Assembly: GCF_023973825.1 (NCBI RefSeq)
Contig: NC_090119.1
Span: 248,001-312,000 of the forward strand
DNA length: 64,000 nucleotides
Reading direction: 5' to 3'
From: Plasmodium brasilianum
Lineage: Eukaryota; Apicomplexa; Aconoidasida; Haemosporida; Plasmodiidae
In this document: positions 10,036 through 20,910 of the stretch, piece after piece
Layout: every line of letters starts with the position of its first letter
Numbering within the stretch: position 1 is the stretch's first letter
Position numbers and translations under genes: made by a program
The notes under the pieces: generated by a model
What the model was told of the DNA's origin: nothing
Seen by the model: only the letters and a program-made list of their open reading frames with translations
The model's database searches: none

Positions 10036-13011
10036 TTATTCGTTTTGATAACCATAGTAGTCTACTTGATACCAGGGGAGCAAACTCTGAAAAAAGGCTA
10101 TCAACAAATTACTATTTAACGAAACATAATAATTGGAAGTAACACTAGGGATATTCGTTGAATAAGCTCTGTTCTTTTCCATCATAAAATCAGGTAATAA
10201 ATAATTTCTTGACTTGAATTCTCCTACCCTCACGTCTTTGTACTTCTTTATGTCCAACAGTGGGATCTTTTTCCGCCAATCCTTGCGTGCTGCTTCCACT
10301 TCCTGGGACGCTGAAGGGGGCAAGCAACAAGCAAGAGAATGTTAAATAAGAACGTGTATTCCGATAATGCGTGAAACGATCATGCGTAAAAGGAAAGCAC
10401 AAATAATGTAATTAATGATAAAACAGTCCGATCACTATCTATAAAATGCAATAAAATGGACATGAAATGGTCAATAAATTGTCGAAGTTGAGCCAGAAAA
10501 TTGTCGCAAACTGCCTGAACGGAGTGGACTCCGCTTCGCTTCAATTCGCTGCTCCACTTTTCGAAAAGGATTACCTTCTGTGTCCTTGTAGAGCTCATGT
10601 ATGAAACTGCAGCATACGTGAAACCAGGTGATGATCCTTTCTGACTTATAATATATATTGTTCTTTTCTAGATAGCACGAAATAATTTTCTGTACACTCT
10701 CATATTCTTCTGCACTAAATAGGGTGCTATTTGAAAAAGGGGGATTAGCTAGTATGTCATTAAACGTTAAATTATCATAAATGGTTTGTTTCACTACTTT
10801 TGATTTAAAATTATTAAAATTTAAAAAAAGGTGTAAAAATGTGGGGTAACATAATAAAGCTCTTATTAAAAACAAGTGAGCACAAAAAGAAATGGAAAAT
10901 AAATCCCCCTCATTGCAACTAGACCCTACAGAATTATAACAATTAAAATTAATATTAAAATGGAACTTCATATATTTACATTCCTTATATGAAAAGGAAT
11001 TTATTATATCATTTTTACTAATTAGTTTTATCTGATTATAATCAACATAAGAATTATTTTTCAAGTACAAACATAGGGCTACGGAAAATGCAAAGTTTGG
11101 CAAAATTAAGTGCAGCCTAATTTCGAAGTTATCAAATGGGCTGCTCCCTAGCGCGCCATTCGTTTTGTTGGAGAGACAGTTGTCCTTGTTAGCGATGTTA
11201 ACAGTATTAGAGGTGTAAGTGCTGTCGACCTTATTTTCCCCGTTAGACACTTTATTCACTTCATTTTCTACATTCGCACTACATGATGCCGTGTTTATGT
11301 CCCCCTTTTGAGTGCTTATATCAGCGAAAGTGCTTCCTTCCTTTGACCCTGCTTTGGTAGTATAATTTTTATTTTCCATATTTTGTTCTAATTTTTCATT
11401 TCGTAGAATCGCTTCCGCTTCTGGAGCTTCGCAATGAAGTCTCTTTTCCAACTCAACCTGTGTGAACCTTCCCTCCATGTTTGGGTTGTCCTTCTCATCA
11501 ATAATGCCTGCCATGTTGCTACTTCCATATGTGTAATCAACCTTATCATATGAATTGCAAATATCATCCTGTCGATGATCATTAATTTTTCCGTTTTTGT
11601 GTATACTCATAGTGAGAGAAGAATGCTGTTGAGCTAAGAATGGATCTATAATTTCATTAAATCTGTTTGGTGGTATAACACATTCAACATTTTGCAAAAC
11701 AAAATTAAATGAAAAATAAATTAAAAAATCGAATAAATTGCACTTTAAAATTAAGTTGTCCATTCGTAGTAGAGTACTACACAAATCATAACGTAAGTCA
11801 ATCTTGCATAATAACTTGGCTACCTCTAACGAAGTAATTGTACATGCTTCATTTTCAAGATAAAGCATATGCATATATAAAGATTTAAATAAAGCTTTAT
11901 TATCATAATGAAATGGATTTACAAACACATGATTATATTTATTTAAAAAATTAGGATTAAAATTAATGTGAAATATATTTTGTAATAATAATAAAGACAT
12001 TTTTATAAATTTATTAGCTATTTCGAAATTACTCGTTTCATTGTAATATTCTGATAATATTAATAATGTATCAATATGAAATGGGTATTTTTTTAACAGA
12101 TCATTCATTGCTTGTATATCATGACTGTCTAGTAATACATAAAATAAATTTTCTGCTTCCAAATATAATTTTAATTTTTCTAATTTAAATTGATTTTCAT
12201 CAAATTTCATAATTAATGGAGGTTGAATTGTTTTCGTTGTATAATCTTGAACTAGCCAATTTTTCAAATATTTTATTTTACTCTTTTTTATAAACTTTTT
12301 ATCTTTAATAAAATCTTTTCCAAATATTCTTTTTAGTTCTACATTCACATTGAAATTGTTTTTTTCTAATTTTAAGCAATACTCATACTTTTCATGTGTA
12401 CAAGCAAAAAGGTATAAGTAGCTTGGTTTATTATTATTATACTCAGATGGATCCAAAGAATGTTCCATATCCCCTTGTTCTTTTTCCTTTTTTTCTTCTT
12501 CCCCATCTTCTTCATTTATTTTGTTTAATATGCTTGAAATTTCTTCATCCATGTTTTTCTTTTTTTTCTTTTTCTTGCATTTTTTACCTCTTTTTGATAT
12601 ATCCTCTTCTGCTAATAGAGGTACCTTTTTTTCTTCTACCTTTTTTATAACTTCCTTACCAGCTGCTTTGTTATTGCCATTCTTTACCTTTCCATGTTTA
12701 TTGCTACTGTTCACACAGGAGTAGCATTTTTCCTCATCGCTCAAATTGGCATCTTCATCCTTTGATCTCTTTTTTCCGTCAATATCATCCTTTGTTTTCT
12801 TTTCTTTTCTACCATCGCCCTCCTCCCCATTTGTGCTTTCCGACGTATCATCATCCCCATCATCATCTTGTGAATCTTCCAAGAACTTAAAGGAGTGCTT
12901 TTTCTTTTTTGGTTTAAAAGATAATGCTTCTGCTTCAACAATTTCTTTTATTTTGTTTATTTCATCTCGATTTTTCTCTTTTAAAATTTTTTTTAATAAC
13001 CTGCTAGACAT
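10036..13011 (-). CDS. TCF25: TCF25/Rqc1-like protein (ribosome quality control factor)
   Basis: Two exons, 13011-10575 and 10310-10036, joined GAAG/GTAATC...CTTCAG/CG in phase 1, giving 903 residues. The N-terminal 200 residues are basic and acidic low complexity. The middle carries the TCF25 helical-repeat core: LLKKYPFHIDTLLILSEYY (a 'NPYHVDSLLQLSD' counterpart), ALFKSLYMHMLYLENEACT and the hallmark LILPNFAFSVALCLYL. Exon 2 supplies a conserved-looking C-terminus, LIAFFQSLLPWYQVDYYGYQ. An Asn/Lys/Ser-rich insertion (about 550-660) splits the core, as is common in Plasmodium. In yeast and humans Rqc1/TCF25 works with listerin/Ltn1 at stalled 60S subunits. The long ORF begins upstream, but the ATG at 13011 (MSSRLLKKILKEKNRDEINK) is the first one followed by family-like sequence. 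Confidence 0.85.
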
Positions 13012-13407
13012 TTTTTTTTTTTTTATACACTGAAAAAAAGAAGAGGTAAAATAATAAAAAAGAAGAGGTAAAATAATAAAAAAGAAGAGGTAAAACAATA
13101 AAAAAGAAGAGGTAAAATAATAAAAAACAAAAAAAAAAGCTAACTGATGAATATTTTGGTCATAACAAATCACAGCGACACAAATGAAATGTTTTTATGC
13201 CGCTATTAAGAAGGGGGATGGGGTCGCAAGTAACAAGAAATGTTCCAATTTAGTTTTATCGTTCATAGGTATATACATATATATGTATATACTTATACAT
13301 ATGCACAAGCATGTACATTTATGGATCGATTTTTCCTTTTTTTTGAGAGGGTCACTATTGGGGAATGTTTGAAAGGTGAGATTTTAATTCGTATTTCTTT
13401 TCCCTCT

Positions 13408-13442
<35 letters not shown>

Positions 13443-14852
13443 TATGGAAGTATGTTCAAATAAGATTTTTATTTATGTTTTTAAGAAAAAGAAACGTTTG
13501 ACATTCATTGACATTACTTGTACGTGTATATGTATACACAAAAACATTTATACATACATACATACATAATGCATCCCACATAATATATGTATATATATAT
13601 ATATTATATATATATATATATATATGCATATATTTATATATATGTGGAAAAAATGAAAATATAAAATTAAATGAAGTGCACGAACAAAAGGAGTAAAATA
13701 GGGGTTTTCATGCAAATTCAGTAATAAAGGTGTAAAGTATTAACAAAATCAAAATAAAAAAAAAGGTATGATACGTAAAGATACAAATATATGTACACGT
13801 ATGCATATGTATGTATATCTCCGAAATGGACCATGAAATAACGTATTTGTTAATCTTAAAACGCAGTAATAGGATTACAAAAAAAAAAGAAAAATTAAAA
13901 CAAAGGTAACAACGAACGCGTGAATGCAAAATAGGATAACTTCAAAAAAATAAAGCATACATGCCCATACTTGAACATACATGCCCATACTTGAACATAC
14001 ATGTACATACTTGAACATACATGCACATACGTGAACATACATGAACATACATGAACACAAATTAACGTATATGAACACCCATGAACGTACATGAACACAC
14101 ATGAACATATATATACATACGTACGTATGCGCATATACGAATGTATGTACCCATATGCATTAGCAAAGGAGCATATCGTATGAAGTACGCTTAAAATAAA
14201 ATAGTGTATCAGAATAATAGCAGTTCCTTTTTTTTGAAGGATAAATCTACATACAAAATATGATGCAAGAAACTGAAACAAGATAAAGAAAAATGAAAAA
14301 TGAATACTAAAAAAAAAAATAAAAATTAGAATTTTTAATTGATATAAAGCAGTGGAGTTATCTTTTTTTTTTTTAATATATAATATATGACATATAATAT
14401 AAAGCATATAATAAGTAGCATTTAATATATACGTGCTATGCGCGCGTATAACGATGTTTTTTTGTCTTTATATTAACATGTTCGTTATTTGCCAAGGTGC
14501 TTCATGTAAACGGAAAGACAATTCACTGGAATGTAGGCAGTTCTTCCGTAAGCTGCTTATTTTTATTTTATTTTACTATATTTTTACCATTTTTTATTAT
14601 ATTTTATTTTACTGTATTTTATTATATTTTATTATATTTTATTTTACTGTATTTTATTATATTTTATTTTACTGTATTTTATTATATTTTATTTTACTCT
14701 ATTTTATTATATTATATTTTATTATATTTTTTTTTTTTTTTTTGATACCTCTTTTTTTAAATATACAAATGTGGAAAATACATTAACACAGTTTTCAGTT
14801 CTAGCGCGTTTCAAATTTGGAAGATTTGCTTCTGTTATAACTTTCGGTCAAA
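13012..14852. other. Intergenic region with microsatellites and possible small plus-strand exons
   Basis: Contains a 25-bp-spaced AAGAAGAGGTAAAAYAATAAA array just upstream of the TCF25-like gene (13035-13130), a 30-base T tract at 13410-13440, TA repeats at 13580-13640, ACATACATGAAC repeats at 13975-14110 and TATTTTATTTTACTG repeats at 14570-14735. Coding-like plus-strand pieces occur at 13184-13268 (MKCFYAAIKKGDGVASNKKC, ending at GTATAT) and 14454-14547, but their exon partners are unclear. Nothing else is supported. Confidence 0.4.
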
Positions 14853-17141
14853 CTATTTCGTTAAATTAAAATCGTAGTACGTGTTTGTTTCCATAAAGGC
14901 ATTGTCATCCTCTCTTTTAGCTGCAATCTGTTCCTCCATATTACTATTGCTACTATGATTACTACGATTACAATTATGACCACTGCTATCATTACTATTA
15001 TGACCACCGCTATCATTACTATTATGACCACCGCTATCATTACTATTATGACCACAGCTATCATTACTATTATGTCTACTACTACAATTACTATTATGTC
15101 TACCGCTACGATTACTATTATGTCTATCGCTACGATTACTATTATTTCTATCGCTACGATTACTATTATGTCTACTGCTATCATTACTATTATGTTTGCC
15201 ACTATAATTATGCTTATCCCCCTGGAAGGTATATTTTTTTCTGTATTTTATTTTTTCACTATTACCGCATAAAATATTGTTATTAAAATTGAGACTAAGG
15301 CACTGACTGTCGATCATGAAATCGTTCAAGTATGTCGAGTCGTGAAAAAAGTTGGCACAATTCAGTGGGTGCATGTTATAACTGTTGTAATAACTAGTAC
15401 ATGATACGTTCTTACAACTTCTCTCTTTGGGGATACCACCATTATAAGCAGCAATGTTAACACAATTATTTCGTCTGCTATTCGAGTTAAATGCGTTGTA
15501 GTTACTCCCTTTAAACATGTCCATAAATTTATCCATAAATTTATCCATAAACTTGTCCATAAATTTGTCCATAAAATTATCCGAAGGTGCATCCTTTAGC
15601 TTATCTGTATTTTGTCGCTCTTTTGAACTCGTTCTTAACAAAAGAGAACACCTGACCTTGTCATAACTCTTTTTAACTTGTATTTCAACTTTTTCATGAT
15701 TTTTTTTAAGAAGAATTATTTGTCTTAAAATTCTGTTAGTCACTTTAAACTTCTTTATGTAGATAAAAAAATTCTTTTCATCAAATAAATAATTGGTAAA
15801 AGGCAATTTTGTAATTGATTTTAAAAAAGTTAACGCTTCATCATATGACAAGGTAAGGATTTGTTTTTGATGATGATGCAAAATCGCTAGACTTAATTTT
15901 ATTAAAATTTTGAGGCCAAATAAAAAAAATATATCCCATAATTTAAGAGTATTTTCAAAGCTTAAGTCTTGAGAAAATAACGTCATAAACCAATTTGTAC
16001 AAAAGAAATCTATTTTAATTTTTTTTCTCTTAAAATAAGAAAATAATTTTGGTATATAAGCTTTTATCAAAATATTTAATTGGTACATAATTTTTTTTAA
16101 TTGTGGAAAATTATATATGAACATTCCTTTTAAATTAAAATTTTTTAATAAAGCAATAAAACATCTTACTGTGTCTAATTTATTTTGAAAAACTAATAAA
16201 AATATAGCAGCAACGTAATTCATACCTTGGCAGTAACCTATACGTTTAAAATATAAAGAACATATTTTTAATATGTCCAATAATTTATTTTGCATGTTTT
16301 CTTCTTTATTTAAAAAAGAAGGATTTCTAGGAAACGTCCTATCAATATCTTTTTCAATTATTTTTTCATAACTACTATTTATATTATTTAATTTCGTATA
16401 TGCTTCCTCACTCATATAGGTATTATCCGCTAGTAGGATCGCTTTCCATACAAAGCTTCTTTTTTCATTGCTAATAAATCTATTTTTGTATAAATTTTTT
16501 AAATTACTCAAAGAGTATACTTCGAAAAATAGTAGCTTACATGTTAAGGAGCAAATACATCTTTCCTCTTCATTCAAAAACGATATTACCTTTGTTCCTA
16601 GGAAAACACGCAAGCTTGAGCTTATCACAGCATTCTTTAGTACACTCCTGAGATATCCATCATCGCAGTATGTTAAATATTGTTTTTCTTCTTCCTCATC
16701 AGAAATATTTTCTTCTTCATATCTGTAACTATGCGCACCATCCTCCTTTATTCTGTCCATTTGGTTTTTCTGAAACTCTCCTCTCTTTTCCTCCATAATA
16801 TCTTCACCATGTTCTCTCCCTTCCAATCTATATGTTCCTTTGTTATGTCCGGCATTTCCCTTATTCCTTTTTTCTACGATTTGTTTCAGCTCACTTAGCT
16901 CTTCCCTTCTCCTCAAGTAACCGCATCCACGACTAGTGTTATTGTTCGTGTTATGGTTTGTGCCATTCATGGAGTCATTTCCACCAACACTCGGGTTTAA
17001 TCCCTCAACATGATCAACAAGATCGAGAATTTGGGGCCTATCTCTGCTGTATTCCTTTATCTTTTTCGTTTCTACCGTTGTACCTGAGCTTTTTCTTTTA
17101 TTATATATTATAAAGTTTTTTATTATTTCATAATTATTCAT
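14853..17141 (-). CDS. TBC-domain Rab GTPase-activating protein with His/Asn/Ser repeat tail
   Basis: TBC proteins stimulate GTP hydrolysis by Rab GTPases in membrane traffic. From the ATG at 17141 the protein has 762 residues. Residues about 180-230 contain an F-box-like helix pair (VISFLNEEERCICSLTCKLL). The TBC domain spans about 225-470, with the arginine finger at Arg 268 (IEKDIDRTFP), the glutamine finger at Gln 305 (GYCQGMNYVAA), and later FFCTNWFMTLFSQDLSFE and LWDIFFLFG motifs typical of the family. Both catalytic fingers are present. The C-terminus has a KFMD repeat and a GHNSNDSS/RHNSNRSD octapeptide array. The ORF continues upstream without a start. An extra first exon at 17283-17228 (MVPPKMRSLNRIFECLLT) joins in phase through a 46-bp intron and may be the true N-terminus. 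The substrate Rab is unknown. Confidence 0.88.
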   Translation of the reverse strand: MNNYEIIKNFIIYNKRKSSGTTVETKKIKEYSRDRPQILDLVDHVEGLNPSVGGNDSMNGTNHNTNNNTSRGCGYLRRREELSELKQIVEKRNKGNAGHNKGTYRLEGREHGEDIMEEKRGEFQKNQMDRIKEDGAHSYRYEEENISDEEEEKQYLTYCDDGYLRSVLKNAVISSSLRVFLGTKVISFLNEEERCICSLTCKLLFFEVYSLSNLKNLYKNRFISNEKRSFVWKAILLADNTYMSEEAYTKLNNINSSYEKIIEKDIDRTFPRNPSFLNKEENMQNKLLDILKICSLYFKRIGYCQGMNYVAAIFLLVFQNKLDTVRCFIALLKNFNLKGMFIYNFPQLKKIMYQLNILIKAYIPKLFSYFKRKKIKIDFFCTNWFMTLFSQDLSFENTLKLWDIFFLFGLKILIKLSLAILHHHQKQILTLSYDEALTFLKSITKLPFTNYLFDEKNFFIYIKKFKVTNRILRQIILLKKNHEKVEIQVKKSYDKVRCSLLLRTSSKERQNTDKLKDAPSDNFMDKFMDKFMDKFMDKFMDMFKGSNYNAFNSNSRRNNCVNIAAYNGGIPKERSCKNVSCTSYYNSYNMHPLNCANFFHDSTYLNDFMIDSQCLSLNFNNNILCGNSEKIKYRKKYTFQGDKHNYSGKHNSNDSSRHNSNRSDRNNSNRSDRHNSNRSGRHNSNCSSRHNSNDSCGHNSNDSGGHNSNDSGGHNSNDSSGHNCNRSNHSSNSNMEEQIAAKREDDNAFMETNTYYDFNLTK
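14955..15205. repeat. 24-bp coding tandem repeat encoding GHNSNDSS-type octapeptides
   Basis: About eleven copies of a 24-bp unit (TCATTACTATTATGACCACCGCTA on the plus strand) inside the TBC gene. Translated on the coding strand they give variants of [G/R]HNSN[D/R]S[S/G]. The array is open in other frames too, which produces spurious ORFs on both strands. Confidence 0.9.
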
Positions 17142-17188
17142 TTCTTTTTTAAATTTCAAAGCTACAGAACTAACGAGAAAACTGCAGG

Positions 17189-17712
17189 ATGGGGAGAGGG
17201 TATCGGTAAGTGTAGTTTCCTTTCTACCGTGTTAATAAGCACTCAAAGATTCTGTTAAGCGATCTCATTTTAGGTGGAACCATGTGTATACGTATATATG
17301 TCCATATATACGCATATATTTGTACACATATGCATACACATATACAAGCACATGTACATATATATACTACACATATCTATGTATGTATATACTTACCCAT
17401 ATATATAGCACTCATTTACTGAAAAGGAAGAATTTCAGAAAATTTTTACTAAATAAATATAAAGAGTTATTTTCGAAGACACCCCCCTTTGGTATATACA
17501 CATTAATAAAAAAAAAAAAATGTAACAGCAGTTCATGTATAACTGGGATGGTAAAATTAAAAAAAAAAAAAAAAAAAAAAAAAGGGAACGAGCGAGCGAG
17601 AAAATGCGAAATGGAAGAAACTAAATTGGATAATTTTTTATTATATTGTAAAAAAAATGTAAATCCTAAAGGGGGGAACATAAAAATAAGGGAAACTAAA
17701 CTTTTGACTTAA
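17189..17712 (+). CDS. Small basic hypothetical protein, two exons
   Basis: I do not recognise this protein. The proposed exons are 17189-17205 (MGRGYR, ending at a perfect GTAAGT donor, phase 2) and 17409-17712, entered through an ATATATAG acceptor. The joined ORF has 106 residues: THLLKRKNFRKFLLNKYKEL, then LFSKTPPFGIYTLIKKKK, a poly-Lys run and EMEETKLDNFLLYCKKN, ending KIRETKLLT. Exon 2 has convincing codon use on both sides of its A-rich runs. Exon 1 is doubtful, because it lies inside the putative 46-bp intron of the divergent TBC gene. Part of the poly-Lys stretch could be another intron. Confidence 0.4.
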
Positions 17713-18888
17713 GAATTAAAACTTCTTTTTTTATCATACTAACTAATATTATATATGAATATTTGTAAGTACGTGTAATGTATGCATATGCAAATATTGT
17801 TCTCGGTGTTTACGCCTTAACTTTATATTTGCAATGCCCTCCTTTTGGTGGATTCCACTGACATATAGGTTTTATTGTATGTATAATGAACAGCCAATAA
17901 CATTTTGATAAAAACATTAACAAGGGGAATAGTTTTGTGATCATGAATCAAGTGGAAAATCGTCTGTTATGTATATAACTTTCAAGAGAAGTTGAGTTAG
18001 CTGGAAAAAAAAAAAAAAAATTACAAGTTACAAACTGCAAAATATAAGCCGCAAATTATAAGCTGCAAATTATAAGCTGCAAATTATAAGCTGCAAATTA
18101 TAAGCTGCAAATTATAAGCTGCAAATTATAAGCTGCAAATTATAAGCTGCAAATTATAAGCTGCAAATTATAAGCTGCAAATTATAAGCTGCAAATTATA
18201 AGCTGCAAATTATAAGCTGCAAATTATAAGCTGCAAATTATAAGCTGCAAATTATAAGCTGCAAATTATGCAAATTATAAGCTGCAAATTATAAGCTGCA
18301 AATTATAAGCTGCAAATTATAAGCTGCAAATTATAAGCTGCAAATTATAAGCTGCAAATTATAAGCTGCAAATTATAAGCTGCAAATTGTAAGCTGCAAA
18401 TTATAAGCTGCAAATTATAAGCTTCAAATTATAAGCTCAAATTGTAAAATGTTGAACATAAAATACTCATTATGAATTACCTACGGTAAGGCACTTCTCC
18501 ATATATTAATGATCTCAAATTACAAGCTAAAATTATTTTCAAAGTTGAACTTTGGAAAAACAAAAAAAAAAAAAAAAGGCGGAACGTTCTTACATCGTCA
18601 CTTGTGTAGGAAGAATGTCATAAAATTAGCAAAAAATTAACGCTTTCATTGATCTTTTAATAAAATAAAATATGCAGATTAACATTTCAATGAATAGGTG
18701 GGTATTATTCATGCTTATTTTATTTAATGTTTGCTTCCTCTATTTTAATATGTAAGTCTATCGTTTTTTATATTGTTTAAGGGGTCCTTGCGGTGAGGAA
18801 AATTTGTTAATATGCTGACGCTACGGAAGGGGGGAAGGCGCCCTTACATAACACGTATAGACATATACACATACGTATTCGCGTACGT

Positions 18889-18935
<47 letters not shown>

Positions 18936-19306
18936 TGTGTGTGCGTACTTCATGTGCTGGGTTTATGGGCAGAAAGTTTTCTACATTTAGAAAGTACACT
19001 AAATAAAACGTTTATTCATTAACCAGTCGTTGTGATAGGCTCTCTCGCGTTCAATTTATATTTTGTTTAAAATAAAAAAATAAATTTAATTAAAAAGTTC
19101 AAAAAAAATGCGCTGCCGCAGTTTTATTTTGTTTTGTTGTATTTAAGCTTTGTTTTGTTTCACTTTCACTTCGCTGCGTTTCATTTTGTTTTATATTTGT
19201 ACCCCTCTGCAATATAAAAAAGCTGTGGAATAAAGACTTTTTTTTCCCAACCCTTGTAGCAGTTTCACTTTACTAAAATATTTTACTGCTCCTCCCAACC
19301 CCCTCC
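17713..19306. other. Intergenic region carrying the 14-bp satellite
   Basis: Apart from the 14-bp tandem array (18046-18440), this contains a (TA)n run at 18891-18930, a GTTTTGTT-rich patch near 19130-19180 and A/T homopolymers. A short frame at 18812-18855 (MLTLRKGGRRPYIT) before a GTATAG site is coding-like, but I could not extend it convincingly. Confidence 0.5.
18046..18440. repeat. 14-bp satellite, about 28 units (AAGCTGCAAATTAT)
   Basis: A highly homogeneous head-to-tail array of the 14-bp unit AAGCTGCAAATTAT. It starts with an AAGCCGCAAATTAT variant and ends in degenerate units (AAGCTTCAAATTAT, AAGCTCAAATTGT). One internal unit is shortened near 18267, where ATTATGCAAATTATAAG appears. 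Each unit contains an AGCT palindrome, and AATTATAAGCT recurs across unit joins. The array is not a long open coding repeat and lies upstream of the HDAC pseudogene. Confidence 0.95.
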
Positions 19307-20910
19307 ATGGTTCTCAGTCCTATTGGTTATTCACTTTTATGCAGTATTGTGTATATGTTTGATTGCATAGCGTATTCCGAGCGAAAGAATAATAGTTTTT
19401 CTAGATTAATCTTGTTCCAAAGGGCAAACACTATTTACAACCTTGCGTTGTACAAAAAGAAAAGGGAAAGAAAGATATACATATCATCAATTGAGTCTTA
19501 CCTTGAAATGTATGTACATCGAGCTGGCAAAAATTGTAATGTAAATAATTATGACTTGATCAGGAAAAAAAGTACACCTTCAAAAAAAAAAAAAAAATTT
19601 CAAATTTGATAGCCGTTTGTTGGATGTACAAGGTGAAATCAATGAAAAGATTGAAAAATGTTTTAAAGAAAAAAAATATGAAAATATATTTTGTAATCAA
19701 AAAAAGTTTTCAGCTTGTTCGAAAAATCCCCCTTACGTTTTTCATCCCATATATTCTGATGTTGAATTAAAACAAAATCATCGATTTAAGATAAAGAAAT
19801 ATGAACCTGTATTTACACAATTAAGCGGACTATGTATTTATGACAGGAACTATATTATTCCTTCAAGTAACATATATCAAATAAGTAATTCTTTATTTTC
19901 TGTACACGATAGAAATTTTGTAAATAGAATGTTAGATATAATAAAAAAAAAAGAACAGATAGAAATGTTCTAGTTAGATTTATAGTCCGATCTAATATGC
20001 CGCTATTTAGTTGAATTCAATGGCACAATTTTAAGTGCATTATTAGCTCTTAAATATTGTATGTGCATGCATATTTGTGGTGGGAATCATCATTCAAAGA
20101 AAAATGGTGGAGATGGCTTTTGTCTTTTTAATGATATAGCTGTAGGAATTGAATTTCTCTTGTCAGAAAAAATTATTGATAAAGTTATTATTTTAGATGT
20201 GGATGTTTATCAAGGGGACGGCACTGCTGAAATATTTGAAAATTGGACTAATGTAAAGATAATTATCCTCGCATAAAGAAGAAATCAATTATTGACATTG
20301 AACTGAGTCCCTACATGGGAGACGATGAATACATAAGTATATATAAAAATGTGTTAAAAGATATAGAAAAGGGAGAGGTAAATGGAGAACAGAAAACGGA
20401 TCAGAAAATGGATCAGAAAATGGAAAAAAAAAAGGAACGGAAAAAAGGAGAACTGCAAGAAGGTGAACAACGAGAGCAGCAACGTACCATCCTTTTTTAT
20501 CTATCTGGAGTAGATATAAGCGTCGATGATGACCTTGGTTTGCTTAACATATCAGATGAAGGAATTTATAATAGAGACTACTTCACTTATCAGATGGCAA
20601 TTAAAAAGAAGCTTCCCATAGTTACTGTTTTCTCGGGGGGTTATAATGAGTGTGATAAAACCTTGGCTCAAAAGCATATCTTGACGTTTAGGTGAGTGGG
20701 TTTCCACAAGAAAAAGATTCCAAATTCGCTGAGCGTTTAGTCCATCGTATAAAAATATATAAATATATACATATAAACATATATGTGTACACATATATAC
20801 ATGCATGCCCCTTCGCAGCACATATCTGTTAAGGCTTACGAACTTTTCATCACTCCGCGAACGTTTTTTATAGGACATCAACAGTTGTATGGAATTCCCT
20901 CAACAAATGA
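19307..20910 (+). pseudogene. Decayed class IV (HDAC11-like) histone deacetylase
   Basis: Successive fragments follow an HDAC11-type deacetylase from end to end. They are an N-terminal segment (19307-19585), then PPYVFHPIYSDVELKQNHRF, then CGGNHHSKKNGGDGFCLFND with the His-His pair. The metal site follows as VIILDVDVYQGDGTAEIF, then IIDIELSPYMGDDEY, FYLSGVDISVDDDLGLLNIS and finally IVTVFSGGYNECDKTL with the catalytic Tyr. A terminal splice (TTTAG/GTGAGT...TATAG) adds a few codons before the stop at 20908-20910. Disabling changes are a frameshift in an A run near 19590, in-frame TAG codons at 19971 and 19983, and a TAA plus frame change near 20274 where the usual His-Cys/Asn-Tyr segment is missing. 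The metal-ligand His of the D-x-H motif is Tyr (TAT, one base from CAT). The homopolymer shift alone could be an assembly error, but the others together indicate a dead gene. Confidence 0.85.

Noticed and set aside
18812..19006. MLTLRKGGRRPYIT exon-like start
   Set aside because: One phase-compatible join gives only 31 residues with no resemblance, and the rest of the ORF is a TA microsatellite.
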